Position numbers and translations under genes: made by a program
The notes under the pieces: generated by a model
Databases searched by the model: none
What the model was told of the DNA's origin: nothing
What the model saw: the letters and a program-made list of their open reading frames with translations, nothing else
In this document: piece by piece, positions 16,637-25,358 of the stretch
Numbering within the stretch: position 1 is the stretch's first letter
Layout of the letters: each line of letters starts with the position of its first letter
Source: Streptomyces sp. BK340
GTDB taxonomy: Bacteria > Actinomycetota > Actinomycetes > Streptomycetales > Streptomycetaceae
Direction of reading: 5' to 3'
NCBI RefSeq assembly: GCF_007827595.1
Contig: NZ_VISR01000033.1
Span: 1-64,000 of the forward strand
Length of the DNA: 64,000 nt

Positions 16637-17092
16637 ATGCACTCCCGCATGCGGAACCCCGCCGTCGTACTGCCCGACGCGATGAAGCCCATCCAAGCGA
16701 TCCTCAAGACCGCGCACTCCGCCGGAGTCGACGGCCGGCTGCTGGAGCTGGTGCATCTGCGGGTCAGTCAGATCAACGGCTGCAGCGCCTGTGTCGACGG
16801 CGGCGCCAGGACGGCCCGCAGGGCCGGAGTGAGCGACGAACGCCTGGCCACGGTCGCCGCCTGGCGGGAAGCGCCGTACTTCACCGCGGCGGAGCGGGCG
16901 GCCCTCGCGCTGGCCGAGGCCGCGACGCGGCTGGCCGACCGTTCCGACGCGGTGAGCGACGAGGTCTGGGACACGGCCGCCACGCATTTCGACGAGCAGC
17001 AGCTGGCGGCGATCATCCTGATGATCGGCGTCACCAACCTGTTCAACCGGCTCAACGCCACCACCCGCCAGATCGCCGGCGCCCGAGGCTGA
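16637..17092 (+). CDS. Carboxymuconolactone decarboxylase (AhpD-like) family protein
   Basis: The 151-residue protein matches AhpD-like alkylhydroperoxidase/CMD proteins: LLELVHLRVSQINGCSACVD followed by LATVAAWREAPYFT and ERAALALAEAATRL. The CxxC pair is at Cys49 and Cys52. The histidine that normally follows four residues later (CxxCxxxH) is Gly56 here, so the proton-relay site of a peroxidase is altered; the protein may be a thiol redox partner or inactive. A GGAGGAGGAG ribosome site precedes ATG 16637. It is divergent from the STAND regulator, with 181 bp between them including two copies of GCTGTCCCAC-like sequence. Confidence 0.85.
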   Translation: MHSRMRNPAVVLPDAMKPIQAILKTAHSAGVDGRLLELVHLRVSQINGCSACVDGGARTARRAGVSDERLATVAAWREAPYFTAAERAALALAEAATRLADRSDAVSDEVWDTAATHFDEQQLAAIILMIGVTNLFNRLNATTRQIAGARG

Positions 17093-17214
17093 CGCGCCCA
17101 GCCGCGACTTCACGGGGTGAACCCTGTGATCAGCACCTTCGGAGAAGCCGCCCGTGCGGCACCCCTCAAGCATGAAGATGTACCCGTCAATCCGTAGACC
17201 AGGAGGAACCCGCT

Positions 17215-17694
17215 GTGAAGGACGTACAGAAGCCCGCCGAGAGCACCGCCGCGCCCGACACGACGTCCGAGGGGTTCACCGACGAGGAGCGCGCCGCGAT
17301 GAAGGAGCGCGCCCGGGAGGTGAAGGCGTCCGCCCGCCGCGGATCGCGCGCCGACAAGGCGGCCGAGGACGAGGCAGCCGTACTCGCGAAGATCGCCGAG
17401 ATGCAGGAGCCGGACCGTGTCATGGCCGAACGGCTCCACGCCGTGATCAAGGCCTGCGCGCCGGAGCTGGCGCCGAAGCTCTGGTACGGCATGCCCGCGT
17501 ACGCCAAGGACGGCAAGGTCGTCTGCTTCTTCCAGAGCGCGCAGAAGTTCAACTCCCGGTACGCGACGCTCGGCTTCAGCGACAAGGCCAACCTCGACGA
17601 GGGCACCATGTGGCCGGCCGCCTACGCCCTGAAGGAGCTGACCGCCGCCGACGAGGCGAGGGTCGCCGAGCTGGTGAAGCGAGCGGTGAACTGA
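17215..17694 (+). CDS. DUF1801 family protein
   Basis: This 159-residue soluble protein has a Lys/Glu-rich N-terminal segment of about 55 residues and a C-terminal DUF1801 (YdhG/CyaY-like fold) domain. The domain contains ALAPKLWYGMP-like sequence (PELAPKLWYGMPAYAKDGK), followed by VVCFFQSAQKF and LDEGTMWPAAYALKEL. The fold is shared with iron-chaperone-like proteins, but no metal ligands can be assigned and the function is unknown. It begins with GTG 17215 after AGGAGG and lies downstream of the CMD gene by 122 bp on the same strand. Its stop is only 5 bp from the convergent stop of the asparaginase gene. Confidence 0.8.
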   Translation: MKDVQKPAESTAAPDTTSEGFTDEERAAMKERAREVKASARRGSRADKAAEDEAAVLAKIAEMQEPDRVMAERLHAVIKACAPELAPKLWYGMPAYAKDGKVVCFFQSAQKFNSRYATLGFSDKANLDEGTMWPAAYALKELTAADEARVAELVKRAVN

Positions 17695-17699
17695 CCCCC

Positions 17700-18677
17700 T
17701 CAGAACACGGCCCGTACCTCTCCCACCTCCCGCCCTCCGCCCAGCAACGGCGATCGGCCGACGCGGTCGATCACGGGCGCGGTCAGGCCGGTCAGGCGAA
17801 GAGCGCGGGCCAGGACCGGCCCCAGGGCCCGAGCGCCACCGTCCTCTATCTTGAGGGCCAGCGCGCGGCCGTCGGGCAGGGCCATGGCCTGGACGGCCTC
17901 GGCGCCCACCTTCGACAGGGCGCCCGGTATCCCCTGCATGAGCCAGGTGTCGTGGCGGCGGGTTCCGGCGACGTACTCGGGGTGGGCGCGCATGGCGTCT
18001 GCGACCCGCTGCTCGGGCGTGCCCGGTGCGGCCAGGACGAAGGAGCGGAAGGCACGGGCGAGCCCGGACAGACTGATCGCCATCAGCGGCGCCCCGCAGC
18101 CGTCCGTGCCGACGGCGGCCACCGGCTCGCCGGCCGCCTCCTCCACCACCGTGCGGATGAGCCGCTGGAGCGGGTGGTCGGCGTCGAGGTACGACTCCAG
18201 CGGCCAGTTCCGCAGTGCGGCTGCCGCCAGCATCGCCGTGTGCTTGCCGGAGCAGTTCATGGCCACCCGGTCGCGGGGTGCGCCCGCTGCCAGGTAGGTC
18301 TCCTGCTCCTCCTGGTCCAGGGGCAGGGACGGCGGGCACCGCAGGTGTTCAGGGCTCAGTCCGTGTTCGTCGAGCATCGTGCGTACCAGGTCGCGGTGGA
18401 AGGCCTCACCGGAGTGGCTCGCGGCCGCCAGCGCCAGCCGCTCGCCCGCGAGGTCCAGGCCGGCCCGCAGCACACCCGCCGCCTGCATGGGCTTGTTGGA
18501 GGAGCGCGGGAAGACGGGCGACGTCACGTCGCCGAGCGCCAGTTCCACCGAGCCGTCCGCGGCGAGCAGCACCAGGCTGCCCCGGTGCCGCCCCTCGACG
18601 AATCCCGAACGGACGACCTCGGCGAGGACCGGGGTGGCGACGGTGACGGCTGCAGTGGCCGTGGCGGGCTGGGACAT
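17700..18677 (-). CDS. L-asparaginase, class 3 (Rhizobium etli type)
   Basis: A 325-residue cytoplasmic enzyme of the Asparaginase_II (Rhizobium-type) family that hydrolyses asparagine to aspartate and ammonia. It is unrelated in fold to the E. coli enzymes. The diagnostic residues are all seen: SSNKPMQA with Ser and Lys, AASHSGE, NCSGKHTAML with Cys and Lys, and GTDGCGAP with Cys. ATG 18677 is chosen because GGAAGG lies about nine bases upstream and family similarity begins at once; the frame runs open to 18947, but that segment is not conserved-looking. It is monocistronic, convergent with the DUF1801 gene. Confidence 0.88.
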   Translation of the reverse strand: MSQPATATAAVTVATPVLAEVVRSGFVEGRHRGSLVLLAADGSVELALGDVTSPVFPRSSNKPMQAAGVLRAGLDLAGERLALAAASHSGEAFHRDLVRTMLDEHGLSPEHLRCPPSLPLDQEEQETYLAAGAPRDRVAMNCSGKHTAMLAAAALRNWPLESYLDADHPLQRLIRTVVEEAAGEPVAAVGTDGCGAPLMAISLSGLARAFRSFVLAAPGTPEQRVADAMRAHPEYVAGTRRHDTWLMQGIPGALSKVGAEAVQAMALPDGRALALKIEDGGARALGPVLARALRLTGLTAPVIDRVGRSPLLGGGREVGEVRAVF

Positions 18678-18909
18678 CGGCGGCGACCTTCCGTACGCGG
18701 ATGGGGCCGACCTGCCCGACCGGTCCCCGGGATCGCCGGAGCAGCCGGTCGTATGAGCAGGTGGTCCACCTGGGTTTTGCACGTCACAGTACCGCCGGGC
18801 CAACTCGTTGCCTCGGCCGCGTCCTGCATGTCGACGCGCATCACTACGGCCATGTGCCCCGGAGCGACGAGTGGTCACCTCTCCGCGGACGCCGCCCGCA
18901 CGCGCCGCA

Positions 18910-19050
18910 CCGACTCCCGACGACCTCAGGGCGATGCTCGAGCACAACCTGCTCGCCGAGCGGATCGTGATCTCCGGCTACCAGGAGATCGTCCGCGGGC
19001 TCGGGGGCAACGACCCCACCACGCGCCGCATGATGGAGGCGATCCTGGCC
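18910..19050 (+). pseudogene. Remnant of a ferritin-like (Dps/bacterioferritin-type) gene
   Basis: A 47-codon block reads DDLRAMLEHNLLAERIVISG, then YQEIVRGLGGNDPTTRRMME and AILA. This is the third-helix region of actinobacterial ferritin-like proteins, in which LLAERIAI(E) and (G)DPTTRRMLEEIL precede an EEEH metal-ligand stretch. The EEEH motif and everything after it are missing, replaced by GAAAAS and then the end of the opposing enolase-superfamily gene at 19066. The N-terminal helices are also absent and no start codon with a ribosome site is present. I interpret it as a deletion-scarred relic. The recognition rests on a short segment. Confidence 0.6.
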
Positions 19051-19065
19051 GGGGCCGCTGCTGCG

Positions 19066-20175
19066 TCACTGCGTCCGGTAGGGCCGCCCACGCTCGGAGT
19101 TGAAACTCAGCCCGAGTCCCACTGGTCCCTCGCCGCCCGGGGTGATGACTCCGCCGCTGGGATCGAGTGCGCCGTCGAAGAGGAGGCGTTCGATGCGGAC
19201 GTGGTCGTGGAACCACTCCAGGTGCCGCAGGTTGGGAACGGCGGCCGCGGCATGGGCGTGGGCGTGCGGGGCGCAGTGTCCGGAGATGTCCAGACCGTGT
19301 GCCTGGGCGAGGGCCGCGACACGGAGCCATACGGTGATGCCGCCGCAGCGGGTGACGTCGGCCTGGAGACAGTCGACGGCGTCGGCGGCCAGCATGTGCT
19401 GAAAGTAGGGCAAGGTGTAGCCGTACTCCCCGGCGGTGACGTCGGCGGTGATCTGGCCGCGGATCGCGGCGAGCGTGCGCAGGTGGTCGGAGGATACGGG
19501 CTCCTCGAACCACGTCACGCCGTGGTCGGCGAGCCCGGCGGCCACCCGGACGGCCTGGTGGGCGCCGTAGCCGCCGTTGGCGTCCACGTACAGCTCGGTG
19601 GCCTCGCCGATGCTGGCGCGGGCCTGTGCCACGCGGTGGCGGTCACGGGCCTCGCACTGCCCCCAGGACTCTCCGATCTTGATCTTGACTCGGGGAAGGC
19701 CTTCCTTCTCGACCCAGCCCCGCAGCTGTGCGTCCTGCTGTCGGTCGTCGTAGGTGGTGAAGCCACCGCTGCCATAGACGGGCACGTCGTCGCGTGCGGC
19801 GCCCAGGAGCCGGACCAGGGGGAGGCCGAGCAGACGGGCCTTGGCGTCCCACAGGGCGATGTCCACGGCGGAGATGGCCTGTGCGCACACCCCGGGCAGG
19901 CCGGCGTTTCGCACCCCGCGTTGCATGGCCTCGTTCAGACGCGGCACGTCGAATACCGTGGTGCCGGTGATCACATCGGCCAGGAGATCGTCGATGACGC
20001 GCGCCGCGGCCGCGGGGGCGTAGGTGTACCCGAGCCCGGTGACGCCGCCGCAGCGGACGGTCGCCAGGACCAGCGTGGTGCTGTTCCAGGCGATGGTGCC
20101 GTCCGCTTCGGGCGCGTCGGTCGGAACGGTGTAGACGGCGCTGTCCACCCGCTCCACGAGCCCCTCGTCGGTCAC
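19066..20175 (-). CDS. Enolase superfamily (mandelate racemase/muconate lactonizing type) enzyme
   Basis: A 369-residue member of the enolase superfamily, mandelate-racemase subgroup. Such enzymes abstract the proton alpha to a carboxylate and act as sugar-acid dehydratases or racemases. Seen signature elements are the KxK base VKIKIGES, metal ligands in LYVDANGGY (Asp), TWFEEPVSSD (Glu) and VTAGEYGYT (Glu), the Asp of CLQADVTRCGG and the His of ISGHCAPHAH. The exact substrate is not predictable. GTG 20175 overlaps the stop of the upstream ThDP gene by four bases (GTGA) with GGAGCG upstream, so it is translationally coupled and third in the operon. Confidence 0.85.
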   Translation of the reverse strand: MTDEGLVERVDSAVYTVPTDAPEADGTIAWNSTTLVLATVRCGGVTGLGYTYAPAAAARVIDDLLADVITGTTVFDVPRLNEAMQRGVRNAGLPGVCAQAISAVDIALWDAKARLLGLPLVRLLGAARDDVPVYGSGGFTTYDDRQQDAQLRGWVEKEGLPRVKIKIGESWGQCEARDRHRVAQARASIGEATELYVDANGGYGAHQAVRVAAGLADHGVTWFEEPVSSDHLRTLAAIRGQITADVTAGEYGYTLPYFQHMLAADAVDCLQADVTRCGGITVWLRVAALAQAHGLDISGHCAPHAHAHAAAAVPNLRHLEWFHDHVRIERLLFDGALDPSGGVITPGGEGPVGLGLSFNSERGRPYRTQ

Positions 20176-21977
20176 TGACGCTCCGTGTGATGCCGGTGGC
20201 CGGGCAGGAACTCCTGAACCTTGGCCTTGAAGCCCTGCCGGACCATGGCGACGCGGTCGCTGTCCCCCTTGAGGACACTCGCCGCGGCCGCCTCGATCTG
20301 GTCGAGGGTGGCGTGCGGCGGGATGGGGGGCACCGCCGGGTCGGTGAGGAAGTCGAGCACACAGGGCCGGTCTGCCGAGAGAGCGGCCTTCCAGGCGCCT
20401 TCCACCTCGCCGGGCTTCTCGATCCGCATGCCGTGCAGACCGAGTGAGCGGGCGAAGTCGGCGTAGGCGACGTCGGGGATCGACTGGGAGGGCAGGAACT
20501 GCGGCGCGCCCTCCATGGCCCGCATCTCCCAGGTGACCTGGTTGAGGTCCTGGTTGTTGAAGACGGCGACGACCAGTCGCGGGTCCTCCCAGTCCTGCCA
20601 GTACTTGGCGACGGTGATCAGCTCGGCCATGCCGTTCATCTGCATCGCCCCGTCGCCGACGAGGGCGATGGCCGGCCGGTCGCCGTGGGCGAACTTGGCG
20701 CCGATGGCATACGGGACGCCGGGCCCCATGGTGGCGAGCGTGCCCGACAGCGAGCCGCGCATCGCGCCGCGCAACTTCAGGTGGCGCGCATACCAGTTGG
20801 CCGCCGACCCGGAGTCCGAGCTGAGGATCACGTTCTCGGGCAGCAGGTCGTTGAGCGCGTGGGTGACGTACTCCGGATTGATCGGGTCGGCCTCGACGGT
20901 GGCGCGTCGTTGCATGACCTCCCACCAGCGGGCGACGTTGTCCTCGATCGTCTCGCGCCAGCTGCGGTCGGTTGTCGGCTCCAGCAGCGGCAGCAGCCGG
21001 CGCAGTGTGCGGGTGGCGTCGCCGACCAGGTTGACCTCGAACGGATAGCGCAGGCCGACCATGTGCGGGTCGATGTCGATCTGCACGGCCCGCGCCTTGC
21101 CGAACTCCGGCAGGAACTGCGTGTAGGGGAAGGACGACCCGACGACGAGGAGGGTGTCGCAGTCGCGCATCATCTCGTACGACGGCCGGGTGCCCAGCAG
21201 CCCGATGGCGCCGGTGACATAGGGCAGGTCGTCGTCGAAGGCGTCCTTGCCCAGCAGCGCCTTGGCCACCCCGGCCCCCAGCCGGTCGGCGGTCTCCATG
21301 ACCTCCGTGCGGGCCTGCCGAGCGCCCTGACCGATGAGCAGGGCGACCTTGTCCCCGGCGTTCAGGACCTCGGCAGCGCGGGTGAGGTCCTCGTCGTCCG
21401 GCACCGGAGCGTAGTGCGGCATGCCCAGGCTGGAGGGCACCATCTTGAAGGCGTGTTCGGGCGGGGAGTAGTCCAGTTCCTGGACGTCCGCGGGGATGAT
21501 CACGGCAGTGACGGAACGCCGTGCCATGGCGGTGCGCAGGGCCCGGTCGAGCACGTTCGGGAGCTGCTCGGGGACGGTGACCATCTCGCAGAAGTCGGAG
21601 GCGACGTCTTTGTAGAGGCTGACCAGGTCCACCTCTTGTTGGTAGGAGCCGCCCATGGCACTGCGGTTGGTCTGTCCCACGATCGCGACCACCGGCACGT
21701 GGTCGAGCTTGGCGTCGTACAGCCCGTTCAGGAGGTGGATCGCGCCGGGGCCGGAGGTGGCGGCACAGACGCCGACCCGGCCCGAGAACTTGGCGTAGCC
21801 GACCGCTTCGAAGGCGGACATCTCCTCATGGCGTGACTGGATGAACCGAGGATCGTTCTCCGCACGGCCCCACGCGGCGAGCAGCCCGTTGATGCCGTCG
21901 CCCGGGTAGGCGAAGACGCGCTCCACCCCCCACTCGCGCAGCCGCTGGAGCACGTAGTCGGAGACCTTCGTCGACAT
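20172..21977 (-). CDS. ThDP-dependent pyruvate oxidase/pyruvate:quinone oxidoreductase-like enzyme
   Basis: A 601-residue ThDP enzyme of the PoxB/pyruvate oxidase branch. It has FAYPGDGINGLL and the ThDP glutamate in SRHEEMSAFEAVGYAKFSG (Glu51), a central FAD/Rossmann-type domain (LLIGQGARQA, DTLLVVGSSFPY) and the pyrophosphate domain with ALVGDGAMQMNGMAEL and FNNQDLNQVTWEM. It lacks the regulatory small subunit of acetolactate synthases. It probably oxidatively decarboxylates pyruvate to acetate and CO2, passing electrons to quinone or oxygen, but other 2-oxoacids are possible. It is the middle gene of the leftward operon: 41 bp after the FAD/Fe-S oxidase and overlapping the enolase-family gene by four bases. 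AAAGGA precedes ATG 21977. Confidence 0.82.
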   Translation of the reverse strand: MSTKVSDYVLQRLREWGVERVFAYPGDGINGLLAAWGRAENDPRFIQSRHEEMSAFEAVGYAKFSGRVGVCAATSGPGAIHLLNGLYDAKLDHVPVVAIVGQTNRSAMGGSYQQEVDLVSLYKDVASDFCEMVTVPEQLPNVLDRALRTAMARRSVTAVIIPADVQELDYSPPEHAFKMVPSSLGMPHYAPVPDDEDLTRAAEVLNAGDKVALLIGQGARQARTEVMETADRLGAGVAKALLGKDAFDDDLPYVTGAIGLLGTRPSYEMMRDCDTLLVVGSSFPYTQFLPEFGKARAVQIDIDPHMVGLRYPFEVNLVGDATRTLRRLLPLLEPTTDRSWRETIEDNVARWWEVMQRRATVEADPINPEYVTHALNDLLPENVILSSDSGSAANWYARHLKLRGAMRGSLSGTLATMGPGVPYAIGAKFAHGDRPAIALVGDGAMQMNGMAELITVAKYWQDWEDPRLVVAVFNNQDLNQVTWEMRAMEGAPQFLPSQSIPDVAYADFARSLGLHGMRIEKPGEVEGAWKAALSADRPCVLDFLTDPAVPPIPPHATLDQIEAAAASVLKGDSDRVAMVRQGFKAKVQEFLPGHRHHTERQ

Positions 21978-22018
21978 GTCTTGGATCCTTTCCGGGGTGG
22001 CTGTCCGCCGGCGCCTGG

Positions 22019-25000
22019 TCAGGGCCGGCGCAGGTGCCGTACGACCCCCAGGCCGGTGGCGGCCGTGAGGGCGGTGGTGCCCGCGGTGGCCGCCCATCGG
22101 GCCGTGCGGGACGGAGCGGCAGGCCGCTGGGCCAGGCGCTCGGGATGTTCGCTCGGCAGGGGGCCGTCGAGTCCGAGGGCCAGGACTTCGGCCAGGTGCA
22201 GGGCGCGTCGCCCGGTGCCGCCCTGCTCGATCTGGGTGCGGCAGCTGAAGCCGTCGGCGAGCAGCAGGCTGTCGGGAGCGGCCGCGCGGACGGCGGGCAG
22301 GACTCCCAGCTCGGCCACGGCCATGGAGACCTCGTGGTGACCGCGCTCGAAGCCGAAGTTGCCCGCGAGTCCGCAGCAGCCCTCGTCGAGGACGTCCGCG
22401 GTCAGGCGAGCGCGGCGCATGAGCTCGCGGTCCGCGTCGAACTTCATGATCGCGTGCTGGTGGCAGTGGGTCTGTACCGTCGCCTGCCGTGCCAGCTGGG
22501 GCGGCCGCCACTCGTCGGGGGCGTGGTGGACGAGTTGTTCGGCGAAGGTGCGCACCTGGCCGGCGAGCCGCCGCACATCCTCGTCCTTCGGTATCAGCTC
22601 GGGAGCGTCGGCGCGGAAGACGGCGGTGCAGGAGGGTTCCAGGCCGACCACGGGCGTGCCCGCGTCCAGGTAGGGGCGCAGCACACCGAGCGTACGGCGC
22701 AGGACCCGCTCTGCGACGGCCAACTGGCCGGTGGAGATCCACGTCAGACCGCAGCAGACGGCCGCGTCGGGTACGGCGACCTTGAAGCCCGCGTCCTCCA
22801 GGACCCGTACCGCGGAAGCGGCCACCGACGGGTGGAGGAAGGTGCTGAACGTGTCCGGCCACAGCACCACCGTGGCCGGATCCGCCGGGTCCGGCCGGGG
22901 GCTCCCGCGAGCGCGCCACCACTGGAGAAAGGACTCCCGGGCGAACAGCGGCGCCGACCGGGCGTCGTCCACGCCGGCCAGCCGTTTTCCCGCCCGGGCG
23001 AGGCCCGGTGCGTGCAGCACGCTGTTGACGAGCCCCGGCGCCGCACGCGACAGCCGCGCCCACACCGGCAGCCAGCCCATCGAGTAGTGGGCCGCCGGAC
23101 GTATCCGCCCCTCGTAGTGGTGGGCGAGGAACTCGGCCTTGTACGTGGCCATGTCCACGCCAGTCGGACAGTCCGACTTACAGCCCTTGCAGGCCAGACA
23201 CAGGTCGAGCGCGTCGCGTACCTCGGTCGACCGCCAGCCGTCGGCGATCGCCGAGTCGGGGTGGCCGTCGAGCATCTCGAAGAGCAGCCGGGCACGCCCG
23301 CGGGTGGAGTGCTCTTCCTCATGGGTGGCCCGGTACGAGGGACACATCACGCCGCCCTGGTGGGTGCGGCAGTTGCCGATGCCCACGCAGCGCAGCACCG
23401 CCTGCCGGAAGGAGTGGTCGTCCTCCGGGTAGCCGAAGTGCGTGTCGGACGTGGTCGGCCGCCAGGTGGGGCCGAGCCGGAGTTGCCCGTCGACCGGATT
23501 CGGGGCGACGACCTTGCCGGGGTTCATCCGGTTGCCCGGGTCGAACACCGCCTTCAGCTCGCCGAAGGCGGACACGAGCCGCTCCCCGAACATGCGGGTC
23601 AGCAACTCGCCCCGGGACTGGCCGTCCCCGTGCTCACCCGACAGCGAACCGCCATAGGAGGCGACGAGGTCCGCGGCCTGCTCAACGAAGCGGCGGAAGT
23701 CCGCGACACCCTGCGCGGTCTTCATCCCGAACGGGATGCGCGTGTGCACACAGCCCTGACCGAAATGGCCGTACAACGAAGGGTGGTCGTAGTCGAACTT
23801 CTCGAACAGCCGCTTGAGGTCGCGGAGATAGTCGCCGAGCCGCTCGGGCGGTACGGCGGAGTCCTCCCAGCCCTCCCAGGTCTCCCGGTCGTCCGGCGGA
23901 CGCGCGGTCACCCCCAGCCCGGCCTCCCGGGCCCTGAGCATCGTCTGCTCCCGCTCGGGATCGTCGGAGAAGGCGACCGTCGCGTCCTTCTCACCACGGC
24001 CGATCGACTTCAGCAGCGCGTGTGCCTGCTCGTCGACGTCGTCCTGGCTGTCGCCGGTGAACTGGACCAGCAGCCAGCTGTCGCCCTCGGGAAGGCTGTC
24101 GAGGGACTCGAGGTAGGCGTGCTCCTCGCGCATCAGCTGGGCCATCCGCCCGTCCAGGGCCTCCAACTGGCCGGGGGAGCAGTGCTCCAGCAGCCGGGGC
24201 ACGTCGTCGGCGGCGCGGCAGATGTCGTCGTAGCCGAGGACGAGCAGTGACTGGCTGGCGGGCACCGGAACGAGGTCGAGTTCGGCGCGCAGGACGGTCA
24301 CCAGGGTGCCTTCGCTGCCGACCAGGGCCTTGGCGACGTCGAGGCCGTTCTCCGGCAGCAGGGAATCGAGGTTGTAGCCGGACACCCTGCGCGGGATCTT
24401 GGGGTAGCCGCGCCGGATGTCCGCCAGGTACTCGGTGACGATGCGGTCCAGGCCGTCGTAGATCTCAGCCCGGCGTCCGCCCTCGGCGGCGATCCGGGCG
24501 CGCTCGGCCCGGGACGTCGGCCCCACCCACATACGCAGGCCGTCGTAGGTGAGGACCTCCAGCCGGCGCACGTTGTCCACCGTCTTGCCGTACGACTGCG
24601 CCGAGGCCCCGCAGGAGTTGTTGCCGATCATGCCGCCGAGGGCGCAGTGGCTGTGGGTCGAGGGCTTCGGCCCGAACATGAGGTGATGGTCCGACAGCCG
24701 CCGGTTGAGGACGTCCAGGACGATGCCCGGCTCCACCACGCACGTGCGGGCCTCGGGGTCGACGGTGACCAGGGTGTCGCAGTACTTGCTCCAGTCGACC
24801 ACTACGGCCGTGTTCGTCGTCTGACCGGCCAGGCTCGTGCCGCCTCCCCGGGACAGGACAGGGGCCTGGAACCGTGCGCACACCTCCAGCGCGTGGGCAC
24901 CGGCCTCGACGTTGCGCGGAACCACGACGCCGATCGGCACCTGCCGGTAGTTGGAGCCGTCCGTGGAGTAGGCGCCCCTGCTGCCCGCGTCGAAGCGGAC

Positions 25001-25084
25001 CTCGGCATCGGTCTCGTCCCGCAGAGCCGTGGCGAGCCCGGCCACGTCCACGGTGACCGCAGGTCGTACGGGCGCGGCAGTCAT
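22019..25084 (-). CDS. FAD-binding/Fe-S D-2-hydroxyacid dehydrogenase (GlcD-GlcF/Dld-II-like fusion)
   Basis: A 1021-residue flavo-iron-sulfur oxidoreductase. The N-terminal half is an FAD-linked oxidase (PCMH fold) with SRGGGTSLAGQTTN and ALGGMIGNNSCGASAQSYG, followed by an oxidase C-terminal domain with GHFGQGCVHTRIPF and SGEHGDGQSRGE. Around residue 625 comes a ferredoxin-type cluster motif CLACKGCKSDCPTG, then two CCG domains (CCGLTWISTG near 776, CCGLAGNFGF near 901) typical of heterodisulfide-reductase/GlcF subunits. Members oxidise D-lactate, glycolate or 2-hydroxyglutarate and feed electrons to quinone. The extreme C-terminus has a short hydrophobic helix that could anchor it to the membrane. 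It is first in the operon. ATG 25084 is chosen; ATG 25168 is also open. Confidence 0.82.
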   Translation of the reverse strand: MTAAPVRPAVTVDVAGLATALRDETDAEVRFDAGSRGAYSTDGSNYRQVPIGVVVPRNVEAGAHALEVCARFQAPVLSRGGGTSLAGQTTNTAVVVDWSKYCDTLVTVDPEARTCVVEPGIVLDVLNRRLSDHHLMFGPKPSTHSHCALGGMIGNNSCGASAQSYGKTVDNVRRLEVLTYDGLRMWVGPTSRAERARIAAEGGRRAEIYDGLDRIVTEYLADIRRGYPKIPRRVSGYNLDSLLPENGLDVAKALVGSEGTLVTVLRAELDLVPVPASQSLLVLGYDDICRAADDVPRLLEHCSPGQLEALDGRMAQLMREEHAYLESLDSLPEGDSWLLVQFTGDSQDDVDEQAHALLKSIGRGEKDATVAFSDDPEREQTMLRAREAGLGVTARPPDDRETWEGWEDSAVPPERLGDYLRDLKRLFEKFDYDHPSLYGHFGQGCVHTRIPFGMKTAQGVADFRRFVEQAADLVASYGGSLSGEHGDGQSRGELLTRMFGERLVSAFGELKAVFDPGNRMNPGKVVAPNPVDGQLRLGPTWRPTTSDTHFGYPEDDHSFRQAVLRCVGIGNCRTHQGGVMCPSYRATHEEEHSTRGRARLLFEMLDGHPDSAIADGWRSTEVRDALDLCLACKGCKSDCPTGVDMATYKAEFLAHHYEGRIRPAAHYSMGWLPVWARLSRAAPGLVNSVLHAPGLARAGKRLAGVDDARSAPLFARESFLQWWRARGSPRPDPADPATVVLWPDTFSTFLHPSVAASAVRVLEDAGFKVAVPDAAVCCGLTWISTGQLAVAERVLRRTLGVLRPYLDAGTPVVGLEPSCTAVFRADAPELIPKDEDVRRLAGQVRTFAEQLVHHAPDEWRPPQLARQATVQTHCHQHAIMKFDADRELMRRARLTADVLDEGCCGLAGNFGFERGHHEVSMAVAELGVLPAVRAAAPDSLLLADGFSCRTQIEQGGTGRRALHLAEVLALGLDGPLPSEHPERLAQRPAAPSRTARWAATAGTTALTAATGLGVVRHLRRP

Positions 25085-25358
25085 CGACGGGACCAGCCCG
25101 TCACTCCGGCCGGGTCCTTCCGGCCGAGTCGTCGGCCCGGTATCGCGGCGAGGAGAGAGGCCGTGCATCCCGAGCCGGCACGTTTTCTCATGATCGGTCT
25201 CCCGTCAGCTGCTCGCTTCCGTCCGCTGCCTCGGTCACCGGGTACCCCGAGATCCCGGAGGCACCAGCGATGATTTCGGCCACCTGGGCGCGCCGGTGAG
25301 GAGAGTCCTCAGCCGTTCGCAGGTCTGTGTTCCGAGACGGCCGGATACTCGGTCGCGC

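Noticed and set aside
22034..24250. Open frame of 738 codons on the plus strand
   Set aside because: It is antisense to the FAD/Fe-S oxidase, whose frame has complete cofactor motifs.
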